A stretch of DNA of 57,355 nt. It comes from an uncultured Nitrospira sp. (GTDB taxonomy: Bacteria > Nitrospirota > Nitrospiria > Nitrospirales > Nitrospiraceae). Position 1 is the first letter of the stretch, and each line of letters begins with the position of its first letter. Shown piece by piece: positions 35,842-44,872 of this stretch. The stretch is taken from the NCBI GenBank assembly GCA_902500775.1, contig CABVRZ010000029.1:1-57355 (forward strand). The letters are read 5' to 3'. Under the pieces are notes generated by a model. It had not been told where the DNA came from. It saw only the letters and a list, made by a program, of their open reading frames with translations, and did not search any database. Position numbers and translations under genes: made by a program.

Positions 35842-36660
35842 ATGGATTATGGGATTACTTCCGACGAGTTTCTCCGTTTCCGCACGCTGATTTATGGTGA
35901 AAGCGGCATCACACTCAGCGATCAAAAACAGACGCTGTTAGCGTCTCGACTGTCGAAACGATTGCGGGACCTCGGACTGAGCACCTTCACGGAATATTAC
36001 GAGCGAGTCACGGGTGATACGACCAAGGAAGAATTCACCCGGATGTTGGACCTAATTTCGACCAACAAGACCGACTTTTTCAGAGAACCCAAGCACTTCG
36101 ATTATCTGCGTGAGCGGATCCTTCCTGAATTGGAAAAAGAGAAGCGCATTCGTATTTGGTCTTCTGCTTGCTCGACCGGTGAAGAACCCTACACGATCGC
36201 CATGACGCTCTATGAAGGTGTCTCTGATCCTCAACGGTGGGATTTCAAAATTCTGGCTTCTGATCTGTCGACCCGCGTGCTGGCAAAAGCGGCAGCGGGT
36301 CAGTATGAGGCGGATCGCGTGCGCGATGTGCCACCGGAGATCGTGAAACGACATTTTCTGCGGGGGCGCGGTGAGAGCGAGGGGCTGTTGAAGGTCAAGC
36401 CGCATCTGGCCTCGATGATCCGGTTCCGACGATTGAATCTCATGGATGAGCGATTTCCCATTAAAAGCCCGTTGGACCTTATTTTCTGTCGGAATGTCAT
36501 GATCTATTTCGACCGTCCCACTCAGGAGCAGCTCGTGAACAAGTTCTATCGGTATCTGAAGCCTGGGGGGCACCTGTTTATCGGTCATTCGGAGAGCCTG
36601 CAATGGGTCGAGCATCCCTTCAAGGTTATGGGGCCGACCATCTACCGGAAGGAGCGCTAG
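35842..36660 (+). CDS. cheR: Chemoreceptor methyltransferase CheR
   Basis: A 272-residue SAM-dependent methyltransferase that methylates glutamates of MCPs. The N-terminal helical domain (about 1-75, DYGITSDEFLRFRTLIY) and the Rossmann domain with IWSSACSTGEEPYTIAM (SAM-binding motif) and LIFCRNVMIYFD (motif near the substrate site) are all intact. The length is typical. The start is set at ATG 35842 with GGTGGAG upstream; a TTG eight codons upstream has no such site. It leads a cheR-cheD-cheB group that provides adaptation for the receptors elsewhere in the window. Confidence 0.95.
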   Translation: MDYGITSDEFLRFRTLIYGESGITLSDQKQTLLASRLSKRLRDLGLSTFTEYYERVTGDTTKEEFTRMLDLISTNKTDFFREPKHFDYLRERILPELEKEKRIRIWSSACSTGEEPYTIAMTLYEGVSDPQRWDFKILASDLSTRVLAKAAAGQYEADRVRDVPPEIVKRHFLRGRGESEGLLKVKPHLASMIRFRRLNLMDERFPIKSPLDLIFCRNVMIYFDRPTQEQLVNKFYRYLKPGGHLFIGHSESLQWVEHPFKVMGPTIYRKER

Positions 36661-36664
36661 TCGC

Positions 36665-37276
36665 ATGGTACCCAGCGCTACGAATACGTTTTCGCACATC
36701 CGCCGGATGCGAGATAGTCGGTTTCCTCACGAGATTGCAGCGATCTTGCCTGGGGAGTTCTTCGTTAGTTCCACTCCCATGATCGTGTACACCGTGCTCG
36801 GGTCCTGTATTTCCGCCTGTATTCGAGATCCAATCACGGGTGTGGGTGGGATGAATCATTTCATGTTGCCCAAGCCAAAGGAGGGTGGAAACGACTCCTG
36901 GGGTGAATCGACTCGATACGGCTCCTATGCGATGGAATCGTTGATCAATGAGATCTTGAAGCTGGGCGGCATAAAAAGTCGGCTGGAGGTGAAGTTATTT
37001 GGAGCGGGGAAAATCTATGAGGGGAATATCGACGTCGGGGCGCGAAACGCCGAATGGGTCATCAACTTTCTTAAAACCGAGGGACTCACGGCGGTGAAAA
37101 CGGATTTGGGAGACGTCTGTCCGCGCAAGGTCTATTATTTTACGGACTCCGGTCGTGTGCTTTTGAAAAAGATCGAGCGGTTGAAGAATAAGACCATTCT
37201 TGAGCGTGAGAATGAATATGCCACCAAGATCCAAACGGTCGACAAACCGGTGGAGGAAGATGTCACGCTCTTTTAG
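36665..37276 (+). CDS. cheD: Chemoreceptor glutamine deamidase CheD
   Basis: A 203-residue deamidase that converts receptor glutamine to glutamate. The catalytic Cys48 lies in VLGSCISACIRD and the catalytic His65 in GGMNHFMLP, as in the family. KLFGAGKI and ARNAEWVINFL are further family blocks. The product ends VEEDVTLF. The acidic C-terminal tail is longer than in E. coli-independent homologs such as Thermotoga CheD. It lies between cheR and cheB, 4 bp behind cheR. Confidence 0.93.
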   Translation: MVPSATNTFSHIRRMRDSRFPHEIAAILPGEFFVSSTPMIVYTVLGSCISACIRDPITGVGGMNHFMLPKPKEGGNDSWGESTRYGSYAMESLINEILKLGGIKSRLEVKLFGAGKIYEGNIDVGARNAEWVINFLKTEGLTAVKTDLGDVCPRKVYYFTDSGRVLLKKIERLKNKTILERENEYATKIQTVDKPVEEDVTLF

Positions 37277-37287
37277 CTGACTCGGAG

Positions 37288-37333
37288 TTTCTCGTGTGAT
37301 GGTCCTTGTGTGAAGTTGTCCGAGCACGAGAAA
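37288..37333. repeat. TTTCTCGTG/CACGAGAAA dyad between cheD and cheB
   Basis: TTTCTCGTG (37288-37296) is a perfect inverted copy of CACGAGAAA (37325-37333), with a 28-nt loop. Flanking GAAAACACAAAACCCGA continues in the same style. It is one of the GTTTC/GAAAC-type intergenic dyads. No T-tract follows. Confidence 0.55.
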
Positions 37334-37367
37334 CCGAAAACACAAAACCCGACACGTAGGGGTGTTC

Positions 37368-38432
37368 ATGAAGAAGATTCGCGTGCTCAATGTGGATGAT
37401 TCGGCATTGATGCGCCAGGTGCTGGCATCGCTACTCGCGAAGGATTCGGACATCGAAGTCATCGGTTCAGCGCCTGATCCTTATGTTGCGCGGGAGAAGA
37501 TCAAGGCGTTGAATCCCGATGTGATTACCCTGGATGTTGAAATGCCGAGGATGGACGGCATCACGTTTCTCGAAAAGCTCATGCGCGGGCACCCGATGCC
37601 GGTCGTGATGGTGAGCTCCCTCACCGAATCAGGCTGTCAAACGACGCTCCGAGCCCTGGAGCTCGGTGCGGTCGATTTTATTACCAAACCGAAGATCGAC
37701 CTTCGTGAAGGAATGGATGAAGTGGCCCAGGATCTGATTGCAAAGGTCAAGGCAGCCGCCTGTGCCAATCTGAAGCGTACGTCACTTGGGGATCGCTCAA
37801 AGGCCTCTGCGCAGCCGAGCCAGGCGTCAGGTCGCAACGGATCACAGGCCATGATCAAGACGACTGATACGATTATCGCCATCGGTTCTTCTACTGGGGG
37901 GACGGAAGCCGTCAAAGACGTATTGGAGGTTCTTCCTCCCAATACGCCACCGGTTCTGATTACGCAACACATGCCAGAGCGGTTTACGAAGACCTGGGCT
38001 GATAGGATGAACGGGCTTTGTCGGATCTCCGTCAAGGAGGCAGAGGACGGAGACAGCGTGTTGCCGGGACATGCCTTGGTCGCTCCTGGCGGCTATCATA
38101 TGGCGCTGGTACGGAGCGGGGCTCGCTACACGGTGCAGATCAACCAAGATCCACCCGTGAATCGCCACCGGCCGTCGGTTGATGTGTTGTTTGCATCCGT
38201 CGCGCGCTATGCCGGGGCGAACGCTGTGGGTGTTATTCTGACCGGGATGGGGAATGACGGTGCGAAGGAAATGCTGGCCATGAAACAGGCCGGAGCGTAT
38301 ACGATCGCGCAAGATGAAGCCAGTTGCGTTGTGTTTGGGATGCCGAAAGAGGCGATCAAGCTCGGGGGCGTGGACCGTGTGCTGCCACTCAATGACATCG
38401 CTGCAGCCCTATTGGCGCATGTCAGTCGGTGA
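37368..38432 (+). CDS. cheB: Chemoreceptor methylesterase/response regulator CheB
   Basis: A 354-residue protein. The receiver (about 1-125) has Asp10-Asp11, phosphoacceptor Asp56 ([12 protein letters not shown]) and Lys in FITKPKI. The C-terminal methylesterase (about 165-354) has the catalytic triad region: Ser175 in [11 protein letters not shown], His201 in [11 protein letters not shown], and an Asp in [12 protein letters not shown]. It removes methyl groups from receptors when phosphorylated by CheA, and can deamidate. The linker (about 130-165) is Ser/Ala-rich. The ATG at 37368 follows AGGGGTG; a GTG two codons earlier is a minor alternative. Confidence 0.95.
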   Translation: MKKIRVLNVDDSALMRQVLASLLAKDSDIEVIGSAPDPYVAREKIKALNPDVITLDVEMPRMDGITFLEKLMRGHPMPVVMVSSLTESGCQTTLRALELGAVDFITKPKIDLREGMDEVAQDLIAKVKAAACANLKRTSLGDRSKASAQPSQASGRNGSQAMIKTTDTIIAIGSSTGGTEAVKDVLEVLPPNTPPVLITQHMPERFTKTWADRMNGLCRISVKEAEDGDSVLPGHALVAPGGYHMALVRSGARYTVQINQDPPVNRHRPSVDVLFASVARYAGANAVGVILTGMGNDGAKEMLAMKQAGAYTIAQDEASCVVFGMPKEAIKLGGVDRVLPLNDIAAALLAHVSR

Positions 38433-38674
38433 GGGGATTCGTGTGGTGAGGCCGATTCCGTTGCGGGGGGGGGTGATGGCCTAAGCCGATCCGGAAGGTC
38501 TCGTCTACACTTCCTTCAGACGGTGGGTCCGCACCGTTTACGGAATTAGATGGAGAGATTGGAGCTGGCGATCTTTTGAGAGGAGTGGTGCTCGCCGATG
38601 TGACGGCTGTTGCTCGGGCCGCACAATGCATGGACACGAGCCGATTGCGAGGAACGTGAACACTGGAGGTATCT

Positions 38675-39025
38675 ATGTCGCTGCAGATAAAAGAACGCCC
38701 CGTTTCGCAGGGTGTGGTTCTTGAGATGGTTGGTGATCTGACCTATGCCAACCGTGAACAATTTAAGATGTCGGTGGAGGCCATCCGTCAGAAAGGCTGT
38801 CGGCATTTGATCCTACACATGGCCGAGGTTCGATTTGTGGACAGCTCCGGTCTGGGGCTTCTGGCGCTCGTCTCCCAAAACTTCAAATTAAGCCAAGCGA
38901 AGGTCAGTATGCTGAAACCACAAAGCTATGTACGGGAAATCATGAGTCTCGCGAATATTCAAAAACTCATCCCTGTGTACGACAATGAGCAAGACGCCTT
39001 GGCCGGACAGCCGAAAGCCGCCTAG
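38675..39025 (+). CDS. STAS-domain anti-sigma factor antagonist (HsbA/SpoIIAA type)
   Basis: A 116-residue single STAS domain with the canonical phosphorylation motif VDSSGLGLLAL (Ser57/Ser58). Other blocks are VLEMVGDLTYANREQF and HLILHMAEVRF. In SpoIIAA/RsbV-type switches the unphosphorylated form binds a kinase to release its partner; in Pseudomonas HsbA the same fold links to FlgM and a diguanylate cyclase. It is followed by a REC-PP2C phosphatase, an HPt protein and a REC-HATPase, which fit a complete partner-switching module. CTGGAGG lies before the ATG. It is behind cheB, with 242 bp between. Confidence 0.9.
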   Translation: MSLQIKERPVSQGVVLEMVGDLTYANREQFKMSVEAIRQKGCRHLILHMAEVRFVDSSGLGLLALVSQNFKLSQAKVSMLKPQSYVREIMSLANIQKLIPVYDNEQDALAGQPKAA

Positions 39026-39054
39026 GCGATCCACGTGACGCGCACCACATACAA

Positions 39055-39092
39055 CGTGAAGCGCCTGAATCTGGAACGAGATACGCTTCACG
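39055..39092. repeat. CGTGAAGCG/CGCTTCACG dyad upstream of the PP2C gene
   Basis: CGTGAAGCG (39055-39063) is perfectly inverted at CGCTTCACG (39084-39092), with a 20-nt loop. Further partial copies (CACGTGACGCG, GCGTTTCAC) flank it. It resembles the motA/motB element and fills the gap between the STAS and PP2C genes. Confidence 0.6.
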
Positions 39093-39113
39093 AATCGCGT
39101 TTCACAAAGATTA

Positions 39114-40310
39114 ATGATGTCATCACCCTCGGTTGAACACACAGGTGAGGTGGTGCAGCAAACCGTATTGATCATCGATGATGAGCCAACGGCACGCGTG
39201 GCGTTAGCGTCTCGACTCAAGCGGCTTGGCTATCGAGTCCTTCAGGCGGATGATGGCAAGGTCGGACTGGATGTGCTCCGCCGCGAGCGCCCGGATTTGA
39301 CGATCTTGGATTGGATGATGCCTGAGATGGACGGCCCGTCGTTCTGTGAAGTGGTTCGTCAGGACCCTGACCTTCTGTCGAGCCAAATCCTGATGATGAC
39401 GAGCAATGATCAGCCAGAGCAGATTGCCGAAGGGTTAGCCCGCGGGGCCGATGACTTTCTCAGTAAAGCCGCTAGCAAGTATGAAATCACGGCCCGTGTG
39501 CAAGCTGGGGTGCGCGCAGCAGGACTGATCAAGCGTCTCGAAGATGTGACGACGGAGATTCGACAGAAACAGGAGGCCCTCGAACGCGAACTGCAGTCGG
39601 CTGCCCGGTATGTCGAGTCGCTGCTCCCCGCTTCTGGGACCATTGGTCCAGGGGTGCAGATGGTTCGTCTGTATCGACCGTCACTCGCCTTAGGCGGGGA
39701 TCTGTTTAACGTGGTTCCCTGGAGCGACGACTTGTTGGGACTGTATTTACTCGATGCGTCAGGTCATGGTGTCTCCCCAGCATTGCGATCTGCCTCTTTT
39801 GCGACATTTCTTCGCCGAGAGAGCTTGCTCCGTCATGTCGGGTCGAGTGATCCTGGGGCGATCCTGACTGAGGCCAACAAGCATTTCCCCCTCACGGAGA
39901 ATGGACATTATTTCACGATCGTGTTCGCGACGCTCGATGTTCGCTGTCATACATTGTCCTATGCGACGGCTGGGCATAGTGGGGCGTTTCTTCACCGTAA
40001 ATCCGGCGAGGTTTGTTGGATGGCGAGGCCAAACCTCCCGTTGGGATTTGATCCGTCGACGGTGTATGGGACCGAAGTGCTCTCGATTGAACCAGGTGAT
40101 CGGCTCTATGTGCTGAGCGACGGTCTTTACGAAGTGCCTGACTCAACCGGCAATCTCTGGGGGCAGGATCGGCTCGAACAGCTCGTTCGGATGCATGGCC
40201 AGCGGCCTCTGCAGGAGGTATTATCCTGCGCGCTCGATGAGGCCGTTCGATGGCTGGGGCATGAGCAATTTCCAGACGATGTGGCGGTCATGGCGGTAGA
40301 AATCGACTGA
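39114..40310 (+). CDS. Receiver-PP2C phosphatase (HsbR/RsbU-like)
   Basis: A 398-residue protein. The receiver (about 15-140) has an acidic pair in LIIDDEPTA and phosphoacceptor Asp in ILDWMMPEMDG. A coiled linker (about 145-180, QKQEALERELQSAARYVESLLP) leads into a SpoIIE/PP2C Ser/Thr phosphatase domain (about 190-398) with metal-ligand blocks GGDLFNVV, LDASGHGVSPAL, LSDGLYE and PDDVAVMAVEI. It should dephosphorylate a STAS protein, most likely the one upstream, when its receiver is phosphorylated. In Pseudomonas HsbR, receiver, PP2C and a kinase domain are in one protein. Here the chain ends after PP2C and the kinase is in a separate gene at 40690. Confidence 0.9.
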   Translation: MMSSPSVEHTGEVVQQTVLIIDDEPTARVALASRLKRLGYRVLQADDGKVGLDVLRRERPDLTILDWMMPEMDGPSFCEVVRQDPDLLSSQILMMTSNDQPEQIAEGLARGADDFLSKAASKYEITARVQAGVRAAGLIKRLEDVTTEIRQKQEALERELQSAARYVESLLPASGTIGPGVQMVRLYRPSLALGGDLFNVVPWSDDLLGLYLLDASGHGVSPALRSASFATFLRRESLLRHVGSSDPGAILTEANKHFPLTENGHYFTIVFATLDVRCHTLSYATAGHSGAFLHRKSGEVCWMARPNLPLGFDPSTVYGTEVLSIEPGDRLYVLSDGLYEVPDSTGNLWGQDRLEQLVRMHGQRPLQEVLSCALDEAVRWLGHEQFPDDVAVMAVEID

Positions 40311-40321
40311 AGGCCATACTC

Positions 40322-40693
40322 ATGAGTGACGGCCACTACCAGGAGTCAGTCTTCAACCTCGATGAGACGCTGGCCCGCGTCGATGATGATCGAGAGACGT
40401 TACTCATGATGATTGAGTTGTTTTTGGAACATGGGCCAAAAGACTTGGCCCAGACCCAGGCGGCGCTGACGGCCGGGGACGCTGGTGGCGTGGCGCGAGC
40501 TAGTCATCGGCTGAAGGGAGCGATCTTACAGTTTTGTGCTCCGGCTGCCCTTCAAGCTTGCAAAGATTTGGAAGAGTCTGCAAAGGCTGGAAACTTGACA
40601 CATGGTATGAATCTCTATGCCAAGTTGGAGCAGGAAGTTCGTCGCCTGTTGGCTGGCCTTCGTCCCATCCTTGACCAAGGAATGGCCGCATGA
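40322..40693 (+). CDS. HPt protein (HptB-like)
   Basis: A 123-residue HPt domain with His62 in ARASHRLKGAILQFC. It starts 11 bp after the PP2C gene and overlaps the following gene by four bases (ATGA), so all are co-translated. By analogy with Pseudomonas HptB it may transfer phosphate from hybrid kinases to the receiver of the PP2C protein. The membrane hybrid kinases at 28757 and 31965 are candidate donors. Confidence 0.88.
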   Translation: MSDGHYQESVFNLDETLARVDDDRETLLMMIELFLEHGPKDLAQTQAALTAGDAGGVARASHRLKGAILQFCAPAALQACKDLEESAKAGNLTHGMNLYAKLEQEVRRLLAGLRPILDQGMAA

Positions 40694-41592
40694 ACTTATC
40701 GCTACCTGCTGATCGTCTCCTCATCGTCGATCCCTGCCCGGACACCCGATTCCTTATTGCCGACTACGTGCACGGAAGAGGATTTTCTGTGATGGCCGTC
40801 TCTGATCCCGTGGCTGCCATGGCCAGGATTCAGGAAACGGCTCCGGATATTGTCATCACCGACCTGTTTCTTCCCGAGGGTGCCGGCTTGGGGTTGGTCA
40901 AAGAGCTCAAGGCTCGACATGAGCCATGCCCGGTGGTTGTGATGGGGGCCGATGTGCCGGAATCGTTTATTATCGAGGCCCTGCGTGGCGGGGTTGTCGA
41001 CTACCTCCATAAGCCTGTGGCTGAGGATGAACTTGCCAGGGTGTTGCAGCGTGCACGGGAGTTCCTGCCGTGCAACCCTCTGTATGTGCCCGGTGCGCGA
41101 CATTTTGAGTATGAGTTGACCATTGATTCGGATCCCGCGTACATCCCAGGCGTCATTTCGTGGTTGCTCAAGATGACGGCTTCCAGTTTGCCGCCAGTAC
41201 AACGCATCCATATCCAAGGTGCACTGCAAGAACTCCTCTTCAATGCCATTGAACATGGGAACCTGGAGATTCAGGATCAGGAAAAGCGTGAAGCGCTGGC
41301 CAATGGTTGCTATGATCAGTTATTAGCGCAACGATTGGCGCAGCTCCGCCTCCGGGAGCGCCGGGTGACGATTCGCGTGCGTCATGAGCGAAGTGATACC
41401 CATCTGGAGTATCGGATCCTTGATGAGGGAAAGGGCTTCCCATGGCAGAGGGTGTTGTCGCACTCCCATGAAACGCGCGAATCCGAGAGCATGAGTGGCC
41501 GAGGGGTATTTTTGACGCGAGCCTTCTTTCCTAGTTTGACTTACAATGAGCGTGGGAATGAGGTGACGATCACGGTACCGCTGGGCGGATGA
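40690..41592 (+). CDS. Receiver-HATPase serine kinase (RsbW-like, split HsbR kinase half)
   Basis: A 300-residue protein. The receiver (about 5-125) has one of the two usual acidic residues (LLIVDPCPDT), phosphoacceptor Asp in VITDLFLPEG and Lys in YLHKPVAED. The C-terminal half is a HATPase of anti-sigma-factor kinase type (about 165-298): N-box ELLFNAIEHGN, G-box ILDEGKGFPW, lid SMSGRGVFLTRAFFP. It should phosphorylate a STAS partner. It stands behind STAS, PP2C and HPt genes; a separate receiver on the kinase half is unusual. There is no transmembrane segment. Confidence 0.85.
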   Translation: MNLSLPADRLLIVDPCPDTRFLIADYVHGRGFSVMAVSDPVAAMARIQETAPDIVITDLFLPEGAGLGLVKELKARHEPCPVVVMGADVPESFIIEALRGGVVDYLHKPVAEDELARVLQRAREFLPCNPLYVPGARHFEYELTIDSDPAYIPGVISWLLKMTASSLPPVQRIHIQGALQELLFNAIEHGNLEIQDQEKREALANGCYDQLLAQRLAQLRLRERRVTIRVRHERSDTHLEYRILDEGKGFPWQRVLSHSHETRESESMSGRGVFLTRAFFPSLTYNERGNEVTITVPLGG

Positions 41593-41596
41593 GATG

Positions 41597-41675
41597 CACG
41601 GTTTCTTATTTCGGGTTGCGGGTTTCTGATTTCCGACGAGAAACTCGAAACCCGAACCGCAAAACTTGTACCGTG
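41597..41675. repeat. Long GTTTCGGGTT dyad between convergent operons
   Basis: CACGGT (41597-41602) and ACCGTG (41670-41675) mark the outer arms. Inside, TTCGGGTTGCGGGTTTC faces GAAACTCGAAACCCGAACCGC. It sits between the stops of the convergent REC-HATPase and gspK genes and could serve both transcripts as a bidirectional end structure. Confidence 0.65.
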
Positions 41676-41699
41676 GAACAAGAAACCTCTCATGTTCCG

Positions 41700-42644
41700 C
41701 TAGAGAATCCGCAGGTATTCCACCGTACTATCTCCTTTGCTAGCATCTCGTTTCAAAATCACCAGCGAGCTCTTGGTAGTTTCATTGACGGTGATGGCCA
41801 GGTGAGCCGAGAAATAGTCTGATTTAATGTCGTAGTCGTTGCGCAGGGTTCGGCCGATTTCTTGAAAGCTACTGACCCGGTCGAGTTCCACTTTCGTCTT
41901 GAAGGGCCGTCCTTGGACGATCTCCATTGCAATGGATTGGGTCACGGTCGGGTCCAGGGTCTGCAGCACGATCGGATCGGCGGTGTTGACATTCATGGGA
42001 GCACTTCCTTCCTGGGGGAAGACGGTGACGTAGGGTGTGATCCGCTCAATAATCTCTGGCGTAAATCCTTTGATGAGCCTCAGATCTCCCAAACCCGGGA
42101 GGGGACCGTTGGCAGCGCGATAGGGGGGCTTCAGGGATTGGTAGTAGAGGCTCTCGGCACCAGCCGGCTGAAGCGCTTCGTCCTGGTCCACCCAATCGAT
42201 TAGTGCATCAACCAGATCGGGCCTGACCCTCAGCAGCTCAAAGAGTCGTTTGACACGAGCGATCTTCTTTTTTTGCTCCAGCTCACCGCCTGAGGTTGAT
42301 GCCAGATCGTTCAAGTTGACTTTTCCCGTCTCGTCCCGGATTTGGGCCGTGAGGAATCCATCGCCGATCTGGTACTTCGTGATCGGCATGGCCCAGATAT
42401 CCATCGGACCGTCGTATTTCTGGCCGGTCATCTTTTCCCGCATGAGATCTTGCAGCAGCACGGCTCGAGTGGCCTGGACAGCGGCCCTTGTCAGCATGGT
42501 GGCCTTGTAGTCATCGCGAAAGGTGGCGGCGGCTCGGTATTCCCGCCGGGCTTCGGCATCAAATTCTAGAATGAGCGCAGTGAGGAGGGTTAGGACCAGG
42601 AGTGCGACTAATAAGGCAATACCGCGTTCATCAACTCTTGGCAT
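41700..42644 (-). CDS. gspK: Type II secretion minor pseudopilin GspK
   Basis: A 314-residue GspK, the largest minor pseudopilin, which with GspI and GspJ forms the pseudopilus tip. The N-terminus has a short leader with cleavage after DERG, then IALLVALLVLTLLTALILEF, the pseudopilin helix; GspK lacks the Glu5 of other pseudopilins, as seen here. The long periplasmic part contains DETGKVNLNDL and helix-hairpin-helix-like LKPPYRAANGPLPGLGDLRL. It is the last gene of the operon and overlaps gspM by 14 bp. It is usually placed before gspL; here it follows gspM. Confidence 0.9.
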   Translation of the reverse strand: MPRVDERGIALLVALLVLTLLTALILEFDAEARREYRAAATFRDDYKATMLTRAAVQATRAVLLQDLMREKMTGQKYDGPMDIWAMPITKYQIGDGFLTAQIRDETGKVNLNDLASTSGGELEQKKKIARVKRLFELLRVRPDLVDALIDWVDQDEALQPAGAESLYYQSLKPPYRAANGPLPGLGDLRLIKGFTPEIIERITPYVTVFPQEGSAPMNVNTADPIVLQTLDPTVTQSIAMEIVQGRPFKTKVELDRVSSFQEIGRTLRNDYDIKSDYFSAHLAITVNETTKSSLVILKRDASKGDSTVEYLRIL

Positions 42645-43179
42645 AACTCAAGACCCGAACGGTGGCATCGAGGCTGACCGGATTATCAAATTTTGGACGG
42701 ATCTGCAAATGGTGGACGTGGAGATCGTAGGGAGCCTGATCAACGGCAGCCAGGAAGGCCAAGAGTTCTGGGAGTTGGACGCCTTCTAATCTGAGATCGA
42801 CGGCTGTTTCTTGGTAGCCCTGCGTCAGCGACTGGACGTGCGGTTGCATGCTCGTGATGCGTTCTCGTACTTGTGCGGTCGTCGCAGCCTCTTCCATGAA
42901 CGTCAGAAGCGAAAAATGACTCTCGGCTTGAGGCATGCGGCCTTCGATCTTACTGAGATGATCTCGTTTGGTGAGATAGGATTGGCCGAGCAAGGCCAGC
43001 TCGGACAGGTCCTTCTGCTTGCGCATCGCTTGGCGTTCAAGGCGCTCAAGGTGATCCAATAACGGGTCGACGATCAGCACGAAGATCACGCTGAGTCCGA
43101 GAACGACTCCGCCCACGAGTACGAGCATCCGTTCTCGCTGTGACATGTGATACCAACGTTCTCGAAAGCTCTGCATCAT
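42631..43179 (-). CDS. gspM: Type II secretion inner-membrane protein GspM
   Basis: A 182-residue protein. A short cytoplasmic N-terminus (MMQSFRERWYHMSQRERM) precedes one membrane helix (about 20-40, VLVGGVVLGLSVIFVLIV). A coiled coil (about 42-90) and a ferredoxin-like periplasmic domain follow. GspM binds GspL in the assembly platform. Position directly behind gspL with an ATGA overlap supports the call more than sequence, which is weakly conserved in the family. Confidence 0.85.
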   Translation of the reverse strand: MMQSFRERWYHMSQRERMLVLVGGVVLGLSVIFVLIVDPLLDHLERLERQAMRKQKDLSELALLGQSYLTKRDHLSKIEGRMPQAESHFSLLTFMEEAATTAQVRERITSMQPHVQSLTQGYQETAVDLRLEGVQLPELLAFLAAVDQAPYDLHVHHLQIRPKFDNPVSLDATVRVLSYAKS

Positions 43180-44765
43180 GGTTTCTGCACCGTGACGGTC
43201 ATGCGAAAGACGACTTGATTGGAAGCGGCGCCTACACGGGTTTCTGTGACGGCGACCTCTGCCAAGCGCGGGCTTGAGGCAAAGGTCTGTTTGATCCGCT
43301 CCACCGCGTCGAATGAGGTGGTTTCTCCCTCCATGAGAATGACGGCTCCATCGACGGTCAGCTCGCGGACCTTGATCATCGTTCCCGGTGGCAATTGCTT
43401 TACGAAGGTTGACAGGGTGAAGAGGACTTTCCCGTCCGTGGCATCGACCAGCCCGAGTGCCTTATCAATTACGCTAATGCGGTACTTGGCTTGATCGACT
43501 TCTTCGCCTGGAGCAGCACCCGTCCCTGTACCAAACAGCTGCTCGTACTGACTGTGGAGTGCTGTTTTCAATCGTGTGACTCGCTGATCGTAGAGGGTGT
43601 AGTGAACTGAGAAATCCACGAGCGCCAGCACCGCGATCACCACGCCGGCAATGATCGCCAATCGGCGATTCTGCTTCATGGTGGCCACGTCCGGTGATGC
43701 GGCATCGGTGACGCTCTTGAGATCCAGCGCGAGTCCCAGTGGGGAGGATTTAAATCGCCACCGTGGGCGGACCATCTTGGGGTGGATCGCCAACCCGAAT
43801 GCGATGGAAAATGCTCGCGGGGTGTTCGCGTCAAACCCCTGTCGTGGCCCGACTGCGTAGAGCCCCAATTGTTGGGAAAGGTGCCCGCCGATTTCCTGCA
43901 TCTTCGACCCACCTCCGGAGATCCAGCAGTGGGTCAACCGACTCCGCTCGTTTCCTTGATAGGCCTGCAAGGTAATGCGAAGCTCTTTCACGATCGGCTC
44001 CAGCAAGCTGTTCACCTGATCGGCGCCGATGGATCGTTTGTAGCGCTCGGCATCGGCAAAGCTGTAGGTATGTCGGAGTGCCAACGCCTGCGTTAGCTGG
44101 TTACCACCCCAGAGAATCGTGCGGAGCATGACTGGGCGTCCACCCTCGACCAGGCAAAGCGTGGTTTTTGAAGCCCCGATATCGATAATGGCCAAGTCTT
44201 GCGGGACGGCAGCCCCTTCCTCCTGAAGGTATTGCGTCACAGAAAACAGTGCCATGGCATCGACGTTGATTGCCGATGGTTCGATGTCGGCTTGGGCTAA
44301 GAATCGGAGGTGTTCCGCCACTTTGTCCCTGGGCGCTGCCGTGACCAGTACCTCGGAGCCTTTGATCTCCCGAGCTGGTCCTTCAGATGGTTGGCCAGGA
44401 GGCAAGACGAGGCTGTCGACTGTGAGGTCCTCAAGCGGCATCGGAACGAGGTTCTCGACTTCAAACGGGACCACCTGCGCGAGCTTGGCCGCGTCCTTGA
44501 AAGGGAACGAGAGGGTACGAACGAAGAGATCCTGACAGGGAATCGCCGTGACCAATCGATCGGTCGCGTAGAGTCCGTGACGCCAGATGAAACCGCGCAG
44601 GGATTGGATGCGACGAGCCGGCTCGAGATCTTCCGGGCGGGAAAACGGCAGGGGATGTTGAAAGTAATCGACGGTTTCGCGCCCGCTCAGTCGGCGACGA
44701 AAACGGACGGCCTTCAGCCCCGTTTGTCCGATATCCAATCCAACACATTCGTTGACGATGGACAT
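43176..44765 (-). CDS. gspL: Type II secretion platform protein GspL (PilM/PilN-like)
   Basis: A 529-residue protein. The cytoplasmic actin-like part (about 1-330) opens CVGLDIGQTGLKAVRFRR, as in PilM/GspL ATPase-binding proteins, and has AIIDIGASKTTLCLV and SGGGSKMQEIGG phosphate-binding-type loops. A membrane helix (about 370-392, LAIIAGVVIAVLALVDFSVHY) precedes a periplasmic PilN-like domain (about 395-529). It recruits GspE and pairs with GspM. It resembles a natural PilM-PilN fusion, longer than the classical GspL of Enterobacteria. Confidence 0.88.
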   Translation of the reverse strand: MSIVNECVGLDIGQTGLKAVRFRRRLSGRETVDYFQHPLPFSRPEDLEPARRIQSLRGFIWRHGLYATDRLVTAIPCQDLFVRTLSFPFKDAAKLAQVVPFEVENLVPMPLEDLTVDSLVLPPGQPSEGPAREIKGSEVLVTAAPRDKVAEHLRFLAQADIEPSAINVDAMALFSVTQYLQEEGAAVPQDLAIIDIGASKTTLCLVEGGRPVMLRTILWGGNQLTQALALRHTYSFADAERYKRSIGADQVNSLLEPIVKELRITLQAYQGNERSRLTHCWISGGGSKMQEIGGHLSQQLGLYAVGPRQGFDANTPRAFSIAFGLAIHPKMVRPRWRFKSSPLGLALDLKSVTDAASPDVATMKQNRRLAIIAGVVIAVLALVDFSVHYTLYDQRVTRLKTALHSQYEQLFGTGTGAAPGEEVDQAKYRISVIDKALGLVDATDGKVLFTLSTFVKQLPPGTMIKVRELTVDGAVILMEGETTSFDAVERIKQTFASSPRLAEVAVTETRVGAASNQVVFRMTVTVQKP

Positions 44766-44781
44766 GAATTGAGCCTCTACC

Positions 44782-44863
44782 CTCGTTTCGGGTTTCTCGT
44801 TTTGTGTGTCACCTGTACCAACAATACGACGCTCGAAACCCGTAACCTGAAACTCGAAACGTG
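44782..44863. repeat. GTTTCGGGTTTCTCG/CTCGAAACCCG dyad between gspN and gspL
   Basis: CTCGTTTCGGGTTTCTCG on the left pairs with GCTCGAAACCCGTAACC and CTCGAAACG on the right. It lies in the one real gap of the otherwise overlapping gspJ-N-L-M-K series, upstream of gspL. It belongs to the same family as the element at 41597. Confidence 0.65.
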
Positions 44864-44872
44864 CCGACTACT

